DNA of 64,000 nucleotides from Hyaloperonospora brassicae (lineage: Eukaryota; Oomycota; Peronosporomycetes; Peronosporales; Peronosporaceae). The notes under the pieces are model-generated. The model saw only the letters and a list, made by a program, of their open reading frames with translations, ran no database searches and had not been told where the DNA came from. The stretch is taken from assembly GCA_947650285.1 (NCBI GenBank), contig CANTFL010001198.1:124001-188000 (forward strand), given 5' to 3'. Positions 54,592 to 64,000 of this stretch are shown here, one piece after another. The position numbers were made by a program, and so were the translations under genes. The number at the start of each line of letters is the position of its first letter. The first letter of the stretch is position 1.

Positions 54592-55718
54592 TGTCGTGGA
54601 GTGGTAATCGCTATTTTGAGCAGTCGATCTCAACTCTCCACTGGCGCCCAAACGATCGACTAAAGGAGGGGGTACTCCGATTCCGTGTTCTTGATTTCCT
54701 TCCTCACCTTGTGTACCCGTCGGTGGGGCGGGTTGCACTCTTCCAGGTTGACTCGTGTCAATGGAAAACCTGACCGTGTTTGCGATGGGGCCGAGGTTCG
54801 ATCACGGTGTGGAAATCTTCACACCCCGACCGGGGTTGGTGTGATCACGTGGAATTCGTCACGCGGTCAATTGTATGCTTGGGGGTGCTCGATATGAGTC
54901 ACCCTGATCTGTAACAGATCGCCTTGTCCACATGTAGACCTTGATTCGCGAGCCTTCTGACCACTGGAGCCGTCTCAAGATCTTGGGTCCTCAACCACAA
55001 AGGGTTTCTGCGTCCAGTCGCAGTTGGGGTGTTGTTTGAGAGATCGCGATCACCCACCTGATAACGATCACGGTCGCGATCACATACCTGATCACTGATC
55101 CCGATCTCTATCGCTTCCTGATTGTGATCGTCTTGCTGATCGCGGATCACATGGTGTGCTCCACACCAACTTGATCGCGATCACCTACCTGATCAATGAT
55201 CACGATCGCAAATACTTACCTGATCACTAATCATGATCGCGATCACATACCTAATTATGATCATGATCGCGATCACCTACCTGATCAATGGTCACGATCT
55301 CGATTGCTTCCTGATCGTGATCGCCTTGCTGAATCGCGGATTATATCGTGTGCTCCACACCAACCTGATCTCGATTACATATTTGATCTCGATCACGTAA
55401 TTGATCTCGATCACGTACCTGATCACTGATCACGATCTCGATCACTGATTATGATCTCGATCGCCTCCTTGATCGCGATCGACTTGCTGATCGCGGTTTC
55501 CTATTGATCGACTGACCGCCAACGTTACCTTCCGCCTCATACCTTGACCCAAGATTGCAGGTCCCAACCTGCCCGATCTGATATCCATGACAGTCTGACT
55601 GTCCAACGGACGCGATCTGACCAGATGTGGGACCGGGCAGCCAACCGTTAACTGGCTCGGACATAACCGGAATGCGATCAGTTCCTCTACAGCGAATTTC
55701 CATACATGCTTAACTACA
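54592..55718 (-). repeat. 5' LTR of Gypsy element
   Basis: 1,127 bp. On the minus strand it runs from TGTAGTTAAGC to ATTACCACTCCACGACA. It shares CGGAGTACCCCCTCC with the tandem LTRs. It forms most of the palindrome spacer. Confidence 0.75.
55043..55512. repeat. GATC-saturated tract in 5' LTR
   Basis: An expanded version of 42615-42843, about 470 bases of GATCGCGATC and CCTGATCA-type units. The length difference between the two LTRs points to slippage or unequal exchange in this tract. Confidence 0.9.
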
Positions 55719-55841
55719 AAGGCGTACGTGTGGAAGATGCTCAAGAATCTACTATTAAGCGACCCAGTTCATTTAGTGCTGAAGCCAGAACTGATCGACT
55801 AGATATAAGGTCCGGTATCGACCCCGGCGAGTGCATCGAAC

Positions 55842-56309
55842 ATGCTGGAAGGAATCTATGGGATCATGCGACTTTTGCATGAAGCTGAATTCGTCGAGGA
55901 GATGATCGATGCAAAGAGGTTGCTGGATTTTGTTCAAGATCAAATTACCTGCGCATGTCGATCGTTGTACGAGAAGCTGATCCCTCTCACAGGCGAAGCC
56001 AAGATTGAAGATCAAGCGAGTACCACGATCGCGGACATGACGGAGGAATACCACACCGGATCGTCGCAGTATGCCTCAGCAGAATCCGAGATCGACTCAG
56101 ACGCCTCGATTGGCATTCAACGGATGTCACTAGGCCCCAGTGGATCCGCTCATCTGCATGATCGCGCCAAAGGAATCAGGGCTGAGCCGCTATCGGCAGC
56201 TATACGCGCCACCGGAGATGACGCAGCGGCCTTACAAGGACATCTGCTGTCTTACATTGATAACGCAATGGAGCGCTTCGAACAGAGACAGCGGAGTCGA
56301 GCCTTTTAA
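55842..56309 (+). pseudogene. Gag N-terminal part 2, right arm
   Basis: A 155-aa copy of 53507-53974, identical in this frame as far as I can see. A T/C difference in an overlapping frame gives MTQRP against MMQRP. Confidence 0.6.
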
Positions 56310-56657
56310 GCAATCTATCCAAGTCAAGCGATCAAGATGCCAAGAGCGCTAGAGATATACTTTCCGGATGTTTAGATGGAGTCGGTCGGATCGCATCAAG
56401 GTCAATCAGACTTTGGCGATCCCTGAAGACCCCCCCCCGTACGAATCGGATCGGGAGGACTTGAGTCGTCCATTAATGACGCCTGCGGAAGTTTAGACGA
56501 ACTCAAGACCGTCTCCCCAACGTATTCTTTTCTCGGTGATCAGCGATCTGAAGACATTTAATGGAAGAGATCGAGACGAAGATCGCGCCAGAAGCTGGAC
56601 CAGCAAGGTCAAGTCGGCGTTTCTAAGGGACCAATACCGGATGAAGAGAAATACCTG

Positions 56658-57377
56658 GTGTTCGGCGATCTAACGACGGGACCGGCACCGAATGGGCACA
56701 GTCAACTGAGTCGCACTACTCGTCGCAAGTGGAAAGATCTGCTGGAAGGTTTGATGGTACAATATGGAGGATATGGTGTATCAAATGCCAGACAGTATTA
56801 CCACGCGCGCCAACGACCGGATGAAGCCCCGCTTGAGTATTTGCACAGATTTAATGGGGCAGTGATCCGAGATAAGGCTGCGATTCAAGAGGGAATACAG
56901 GCTACGTGGCGTGAACATGTGGAACATTTTATTTCTACACTGGATGATCGCGACTTGGCAAAACAATTGACACTACTGCGATTGTCGGATGCCGATGACA
57001 TGGAAGAAACGTTGCGTGCGTATCAGCGCATAGAAACCCGATACACGAAGACGCCGATGGTACCTGGCAAATTTAATCAGCGATCAAAAGTTCATGCTGA
57101 TCAGGTTCCGTCAAAATCAACCCGAGCCGTACGAGCGGTCAGGTTGGGAAGCGAAAGCAGCAGTTCGGAGTCGGATTCAAGTGGATCGGAAGATGACGTG
57201 GACTATCGCAAGGTTTGTGCGACCACCGTCTCCACTCCAGTGAAGTTAAAACAAGATTATCGCATGTCCCATGAGGAAGCTGATCGGGTGGAGCTACGTG
57301 ATTACGGAGAACGATCACAACCGTGCACTCACTGCGGATTGATCAAGCACAATGTCGCGGTTTTTGGAAGCGATTAA
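56658..57377 (+). pseudogene. Gag capsid, right arm
   Basis: A 239-aa copy of 52441-53160, apparently identical. Confidence 0.8.
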
Positions 57378-57565
57378 CTTGCCAGACGTGCGGTCGTAAA
57401 GGACATCCATTGGAAGGGTGTTTTTACGCGTGTGCAGCTTGTGGAAAAGTGCACGAGAATGGCAAGTGCCCTTTGGAAAAGTTCCACAATCTGATGCGCA
57501 AGTGGTGTGTGCCCACTAAGCACGCAGGAATTTTTCCTTCCGAGGCGGAGGAGATGTTAAACTAG
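57323..57565 (+). pseudogene. Gag zinc knuckle, right arm
   Basis: Copy of 52253-52495 with one Tyr-to-His change after LEKF. The CCHC residues are kept. Confidence 0.8.
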
Positions 57566-57639
57566 GACGCTCGCCAGGATGGAATCTGGTACGAGCCGAG
57601 CGTTCTAGGCTCTTCATATATGCATTCATTGAGAGACAA

Positions 57640-58512
57640 GTGAAGAATCAAGAAGTTAACGGTCAGGCCGAGTCGATCGCTAATACAAGTAAGGATTCAA
57701 CTTGTGCCCCCGCAATTTCAAGTGTGAAACGAATTGATGAATACACCCGATCGGCCGTGACGACGGAGCTCGATCTCTCACCAGGGAAATCACGTAGGTA
57801 TTGGAAATACCACACACCTGGAAAGTGGTTCAAGCAGGCTAAAGCGGTTGGAAATATCAATAATGAGAAGGCCACTATGCTGTTTGATTCTGGTGCTGAA
57901 GTGTCAACCATCAACACCACCTTTGCGCGTAAGGTAGGGTGCATGATCGACGAAAGCCAGACTCAAGAATGTATCGGCATAGGGGAAAACGCATACATGA
58001 CAATTGGGCGCACGAAGATCAAGATTAGATTGGACGGCTCACAAGTGTATTATTTCGACGTATGAGTCGGTGATCAAGTCGGTCAAGAGGATATACTGGG
58101 TATGGATTTCATGGTTCCGGCGGGGATTCGCTTGGATCTAGCGGACGGAACGCTATGTCTACCCGATGAAGTCCGCATTGGTCTAGCGGGGCGTAAGACA
58201 CTTTATAGATCGACCATCCAAGAGATCAGCCTGAATGATCAACACGTGGTGATACCGATCGGCAAACCAACAGAAGTGAGGATAGGTATCACGCCACCAA
58301 GAGCTAAACTGTAGGTGAGACGAGACGTGGAGTGGGTACCAACTGTGACTAACGTGCCTGGCAGGATCAACTATCTACAGCTCACAAATCTCTGTGATCG
58401 CGTGGTGCTTTTACGCTGGGGAACTCCATTAGGGCTGTGGATGGTAGCGGACACGATACCCCGATCGCATGGGTACGTGTCTGTGGGGTCGCGACGTTAT
58501 AACGAGTGGTAG
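57640..58512 (+). pseudogene. Aspartic protease, right arm
   Basis: Copy of 51306-52178. Stops are at 58063-58065 (TGA), 58312-58314 (TAG) and 58510-58512 (TAG). The DSG site is kept. Confidence 0.8.
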
Positions 58513-58551
58513 ACATTAGCGTTCGAGGCTACAACTGATCGAGAAGAAGTC

Positions 58552-59187
58552 TTGCCCGCAACGTATGAAGGGCCATTGGTCGATCAGCGATCATATCCTA
58601 CGCCGAGAAAGATATTGAAACGCCAAGAAGTGAAGGCCGGAAAAGAGGCGAGCGAATGCAGTTCTGACAAGTTACAACCTGATCAAAACGTGATCGACGA
58701 GGATTTGATGCACTACATAGACGAGAGTGAAAGCAATGATCGCGCTATGAAGAGCGATCAAAGATCGATAACGGTACTTGTGACGGAACATACAAACGAC
58801 GAGACGCAAGACGATGAGCGTGTGCAAACCATGTCAAAGGAATCTAGCAGAGTGGTGACGCCGACCGTGACAGGGAGGATAGATTGCGAGGAGCCTGATC
58901 GGGGGCAGAGACGATCCATCGATCAGCCAGACGCGATCTCTACCATGGATGGTGATGGACAAAAGCAGTCCAGAAATCAGTCTGACGAGATCGCGAGGGA
59001 CACAGAAGAGCGGTGTATGCAGCCCGAGGAAGATGCTTATCTACCAACGAAAGTTTCTTCGTCGATCTCTGCGACCCAAGGGTGCAGGAGGGGTGATCAG
59101 TCACAAGATCGGAATGAGGAATCACACCCTAAGGTAAAGGCGGTCGACGCAAAAGATATCGGGCGAGGTATCAGCGATTTGCTGTAA
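58552..59187 (+). pseudogene. Protease-RT linker, right arm
   Basis: A 211-aa frame, 21 residues longer than on the left because CAG at 58585-58587 is intact here. It ends at TAA 59185-59187, in place of Gln. Confidence 0.6.
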
Positions 59188-59259
59188 GGAGAGTCCCGCT
59201 GTCAGACAGACGGGAGTGCGATCGGAGGTTGCGAGTTACAGGAAAAGTTTGATCGACTG

Positions 59260-60228
59260 GTGAAACGGAATGACGTCGTGTCGACCGGAGAAGAAAAGGC
59301 GGGGGTGGAACCGCTTACCGAGTCGTCGCATCGTAACGAAAGGGGAGAGCTGTACGCCGAGGAGGTCGATCAGCACATGGCAGTCCTACCGGAAGTAGTT
59401 ATACCTGCGGCCGAGATATCTTTAGAAGACATTCAAGTGGGTGACCCAGGAGAGCCACTGTCGAGTGATCAAGAGAAGTTGCGACAACTAATATGGGCGA
59501 ATCTTCATCTGCTAATCGGCAAATGTAATGATGTACCCACTACGGCTCGTGGAGCGGTCTGTGATATTGATATCGGAGGCGCTAACCCGATCGCACAAAT
59601 AGTGCGATCGGTCGCTCCCAAATTTCGCAAGAAGCTAGCTGATCTGATCAAGAGACTATCGACGGCGCAGATAATTCGGCCGTCCACTTCTCCGTGGGCA
59701 TCACCGATCGTGGTGATCATAAAGAAGAATGGAGAAGATATTCGATTATGCATCGACTATAGACGAGTGAATCAGCTGACGAGATTGATGGTTTACCCCA
59801 TGCCTTTGATCAGCGACTTGCTGCAGGTTATGGATAAAGCCATGTGGTACTTTTCCTTAGACATGGCAAGTGGTTTTTGGATGGTGGAAATGACGAAGCG
59901 AGCCAGAGAAATTTCGGCGTTTATTACACCATCAGGCCTGTTTGAATGGCTAAGGATGCCGTTTGGATTGAAGAACGCACCGCAGGTTTACCAACGACTG
60001 ATCGTCAGTGCGTTATATGGATATTTGAAGATTACTACACGTCCAACTACGATCACTTCGGGATCACCAGATCTTATCGACGTGTTTACCGACGGGGAAC
60101 CGGATTCTGACATGAAGACGTCGGTCCTTGGTCGAAGGTCATACATCGACGATATAATGATACCGGCCCCGTCGTGGGAATATTTCTACCGCAAAGTGAA
60201 ACGATTGTTTAACGTGTGTAATCAATGA
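59260..60228 (+). pseudogene. Reverse transcriptase, right arm
   Basis: A 322-aa copy of 49590-50558 with YIDD kept. Differences from the left are LIKRLS against LIKGLS and DDIMIP against DDILIP. Confidence 0.9.
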
Positions 60229-60375
60229 AATTTATCGATCAGTCTGGCTAAGAGCTTCTGGGGACGACGCAAGGTAGACTACCTGGGTCATCAAGTGTCT
60301 TTGGCTAAATTAGAAGCGAGCACAAAGGATCTATGATCACTGGTAAACATACCATTTCCTCTCTCCTTACGATCG

Positions 60376-61032
60376 ATGGAATCGTTTCTAAGGAGCCTCA
60401 ACTATTACAATCGATTCATCGAAGACTTTTCAGTGTACGCTTCAGTACTATACGAATTACGAGAAACCGATTTCCATGAGATCCCTCAAGCGTATGACGA
60501 CCCAAGGACAGTGGAGGTTGCGGGGCAAACTCGGCTGTGTCATACTGCCCATAAAATCGATCAGAAATTGCACCCAGTCCCTGGTGATGCTCAGGAATTG
60601 GATCCAATTGAAGGTGGCAATCAGGAATCACACCCAATCGCTGAGGGCGATCGAGAATTGCAGTCAATTGCTGAGGTCGATCAGGAATCACACCCAATCG
60701 CTGAGGTCGATCAGGAATCACACCTAATCGCTTGGGGCGATTATGAATCGCACCCAATTGCTGGGGTCGATCGGGAAGCACACCCAATCGCTGAGGGTGA
60801 TCAGGATCCGGAAGGCAGGAGTCGCTGGGGGAAAGCAACGATCGCGTTCACTTTCTTGAAACAGAAGATAGCGACTACACCCATTTTGAAACACTTTTAC
60901 CCGGATCGACCGCCAGTGATTGTGGTGTACGCCAGCAAGTGGGCAGTGTCGGCGGTTTTAGCTGCAGAAACATGGAGAGGTGTACTAGCCGGTCACTTTT
61001 TCAAGCCGTACACTGAAGCCCAACGAAGATAA
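60376..61032 (+). pseudogene. RT thumb / first RNase H, right arm
   Basis: A 218-aa copy of 48786-49442. Upstream, TGA at 60334-60336 separates it from the RT palm. Confidence 0.75.
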
Positions 61033-61359
61033 CTATGGCATGGTGTAGAAGGAGGTACTAGCATTGCTAAAGATGCTAGATATATGCTATACCATGCTGG
61101 TGTCTTGTGTGATCACCTTGCTGACGCGTTATTCAACCTTAGCCTGGTTGCTCCAATCTTCCAGTCTCAATGAGAGATTATGACGATGGGCTGCATTGTT
61201 ATCGAACTGGACACTGGAGATCCGTCGATGTGAGAAGGGTGAAGATGATATATGGGGACTCTGCTAGCGAGTATAACTCCTTGACAGGAAGTGGATGAGA
61301 TGTTGATCGCGATTGCGCCATAGAAATAACCACGGTAAACGATCAGTATGCCTCCACCT

Positions 61360-61776
61360 AGGGTCAAAGAGGAAGAAAATCTCCGGGTGGAGAGTATTGA
61401 TTGGTCTGCTAGAGTGAAGTGAAAGTGTGGAGCATGCAGCGCTATCGTATGGAGATTACCAGGTTGGAAGGTTGTGACTGCATCGTCGGAGTTCGTCCCT
61501 GCTCTAACGGTCAGCGAAGCAGAGTATAGAGGACTACTTCTATGTTTTGATTTGTTGACTGATCAGACCAGAAGACGGATAATCATATGGGGAGATTCAA
61601 ATTTAGTGATCAGGCAAATGCGTGGAGAGATCGATTGCAGGACGCCAGGTCCACAACTACTGAGACATAAAGCGATGGAGAAACTCCGATCCTGGCCCAA
61701 ACAGGATTTGGTACATGTGAAACGCAATTGTAACGCGAGCGCAGATCGATTGACAAGTGAAGCTCTGCGGAAATAG
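61360..61776 (+). pseudogene. Second RNase H, right arm
   Basis: Copy of 48042-48458. The open part is 61474-61776. The interval 61,033-61,359 is coding relic with many stops. Confidence 0.8.
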
Positions 61777-62006
61777 AAAGGTGGAATAGTGATGGATGAC
61801 CAAGATCGCCAAGATCTAGTGACTCTGAATCGGCTAGATGAGTCACTATTACCCCGCAATACGAATCAGAGGGTGCGGGTAGCTGCGATTACCCGTGCTA
61901 CCGCACGACGACGCCATTCGCCACAATTGTTCAAGAGGAGATCGTACAACAGATACGAATCGAACGGATCAAACAAGCGCAGGATGAAGAGAGTTGGATC
62001 TTTAAC

Positions 62007-63076
62007 TTGAAGATCTATTTGACTGGAGACGTATCTACGATTGCATCAGCGGATGCAAAATCATGTGCCTTGATCGCGCCGGACTATGAGGTCGATCAGG
62101 ACGAGTTGTTGCTCTTTTATCCCAGATCAGCTACAAAGTCAGAAGATCGCGTAGAGCTGGGCCAGTTGGTGATCTCGGAGCTATTGAAGCAGTATTTCTT
62201 ACATCATTATCATACCAGTTTGGAGGGCGGCCACCAGGGTATAGGTCAAACTTACCAGAGGATAAGGGTGGAGTTTCACTGGAGAGGTTTGTGTCGAAGT
62301 GCACAACGGTATGTGGGAGAGTGTGTGGATTGCGAGACAGGTAAAGGCCGCCCCTGCGATCGAAGTGACTCGCCGGGTGACGTACAAGCGACGTACCCTT
62401 TTCAGATTCTAGCGATGGATCATATTCCTTCTTTGCCGCGATCGTTCAAAGGGAACACAGAGTTTTTGATCTGGGTCGACCTGTTCTATGGATATGTGGT
62501 TGCGAAGGCAAGTGCATCTCGGACCGCACAAACAATCGCGGAAAATTACGAAGAATGTGTATTCAGAAGGTTTGGCGCAAGTGAAGCAATTCGTCACGAT
62601 CGAGAGCCAGGATTCATGTCTAATTTCTTTCGTGCGTTTAATCGGATCGTGGGCAAGAAACAAAAAGCTACTATGGCTTATAGGTCACAAGCAAACGGCA
62701 CAGCAGAGCGGACGGTACAGATGTTAACTAGAGCGATCAAGATGTATGTGTCGGACGAGAACCAGAGAGATTAGGATGAATATGCCGAACGATTGACATA
62801 CACGATCAACGCCGCACACGATCGGATTCGCGGTCACACCCCATTTCATTTGATCCACGGATGGACCCCCGATCAACGTTGGAAGCCACGTTACCTCTAG
62901 AAAGTACCGCGTCGCGAGATCGAGATCCACGACGATGGCGGTTTGGCATAAAACGCCATTATCAAAGGGCGAGAGCGACGGTGAACAGTCGGTTGAAGGA
63001 AGAAATTCAAGATCGCGCTGATCAGCATAATCAGGATTGCGATCTGTTGGACATATGCATCGGTTCGAAAGTCTGA
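62007..63076 (+). pseudogene. Integrase, right arm
   Basis: Copy of the left integrase with the zinc finger and D, D-35-E intact at 62007-62774. Stops at 62772-62774 (TAG) and 63074-63076 (TGA). A short lead-in frame at 61789-62010 joins it to RNase H. Confidence 0.9.
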
Positions 63077-63079
63077 CTA

Positions 63080-63586
63080 TTTCTGGATCGCCTGAAGGAG
63101 GGGTACGCTCGGAACCTGGCACATATGTGGCACGGACCGTTCCGAGTGATCGACAAGTGCGGGGATCACGCGGTGAGATTGGAAATAGCAGGTACGCCCT
63201 AACAAGTCTTCCCATTGGTTCACGTGTCGAAGCTAAAACTCGTACGACTGTTTCCGGATCGATCGATGGAGAAAATGAGAATATGCGAAGCGGATCGAGT
63301 TGATTTTGACGAAGCTTTATTACCAGAAGACAGTCGGGTAGGCGATCTGGCAGAAGACAAGTTCGAAGTGGAGAGAATAACGGACATGCGATCAGGACGG
63401 CGGAGACGTTATATCAGGGTGCACCGACAGTTCAGAGTCTATTGGAAAGGATATGGTGATTCGTCGTGTGTGGACGAAGCCGAGTTGCACTGTGGAGCGT
63501 TGATACAAGAATGGGATCGTGATCGTGTGCGGAAGAATCGGTTTGAAGTGATGCAGTCGCACGAAGAGGGGAATACGGGTGAGTGA
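63080..63586 (+). pseudogene. Integrase tail / chromodomain-like, right arm
   Basis: Copy of 46232-46693 with an extra nonsense change: TAA at 63200-63202 where the left arm has TAC (Tyr). The remaining open part is 63215-63586. Confidence 0.75.
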
Positions 63587-64000
63587 GGGTCAGGTCGTTG
63601 ACTTGAGCTCACATACAGGAGATCTGTATGGGAAGGTGGAAAGGCGGTAGATGTTGTGAGTATGGCAATCGAAGGTTTACCAACGTGATCGCGCAGATGA
63701 AGGTCTGGCAGTATTTTTGATTGTCAGGGATCAGCATCGGTGAATCTGATCACGGTGATCAGATCGATGAATCTTTGATTGCGAGCGATCTGGATGGTGG
63801 TAGATCTGACCTCGGTGATCAGATCTGTGGACTTTTGATCGCAAGCGATCGGAACTGTATAAAACCTGATTGAGCATGGATAAAGAGAAGAACAAGAATG
63901 GGGACGATATCAACAATGTATTAAGAAAATTAAACGAAAAAGAAAATAAATATTGAATAAAGAGACTGTTAACTCTTGGACGATCAACAAGGAAATTTTT

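Larger units (their letters stand above)
41898..55718 (-). mobile_element. Old Ty3/Gypsy element with dual RNase H and antisense ORF
   Basis: On the minus strand the order is: 5' LTR (55718-54592), primer-binding site, gag, zinc knuckle, protease, linker, RT, first RNase H, second (archaeal-type) RNase H, integrase, chromodomain-like tail, an opposite-strand ORF (43136-45845), polypurine tract, 3' LTR (43044-41898). The pol order RT-RNH-INT with a chromodomain-like end places it in Ty3/Gypsy. The two LTRs differ by roughly 8% over their first 340 aligned bases, and pol has many stops and frameshifts, so the copy is dead. No matching target-site duplication was found (GCTCG left, AAGGC right); the right side is replaced by the palindrome junction. 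Confidence 0.8.
55724..64000 (+). repeat. Right arm of giant palindrome
   Basis: Inverted copy of 45818-54092. It begins abruptly inside gag with no LTR of its own, five bases after the 5' LTR of the minus-strand element ends. It runs to the window edge. Confidence 0.95.

Overview
The window looks like nuclear DNA of an oomycete, most likely a Phytophthora or a related downy mildew. Three things point there: intron-containing eukaryotic genes with short GT-AG introns (67-114 bp), Ty3/Gypsy retroelements that carry a second RNase H domain and are packed with GATC, and a secreted repeat protein behind an oomycete-style initiator. The species call is inference; no rRNA or marker gene is present.

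Layout. 1-3358: decayed DNA with a frame-broken pogo-like transposase. 3359-20211: a head-to-tail LTR-internal-LTR-internal-LTR array with an exact 7,536-bp period, flanked by a CTAA duplication. Each unit holds gag remnants, a 1,016-aa ORF in which reverse transcriptase, RNase H and the integrase core are missing but the integrase C-terminus is fused in frame, and a small antisense ORF. 20993-28612: a compact host block with a six-exon FANCI-like DNA-repair gene (+) and a five-exon CstF-77/Rna14-like gene (-), converging with a 64-bp gap. 28967-40893: a host segment bounded by two inverted 1.64-kb copies. Between them lie a secreted acidic tandem-repeat protein, strong hairpins, a solo LTR, gene-poor sequence and a GOLD-domain/coiled-coil gene. 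41423-41897: remains of a host gene cut by an LTR. 41898-55718: an old Gypsy element on the minus strand (LTR, gag, protease, RT, two RNase H domains, integrase, chromodomain-like tail). A decayed coiled-coil ORF on the opposite strand lies between its pol and its 3' LTR. 55724-64000: a near-identical inverted copy of that element's internal region, forming a giant palindrome whose outer end runs off the window.

How the parts relate. The tandem units look like non-autonomous derivatives of the Gypsy family on the right. They share the primer-binding site, LTR end, polypurine tract, gag N-terminus, protease-RT linker and integrase tail. The Gypsy element is old (its two LTRs differ by roughly 8% over the first 340 bp, and it has many stops), whereas the palindrome arms differ at only about a dozen places by eye, so the palindrome formed long after insertion. 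No toxin, virus or complete autonomous element was seen. Identities are by-eye estimates; family assignments come from motif recognition, not searches.
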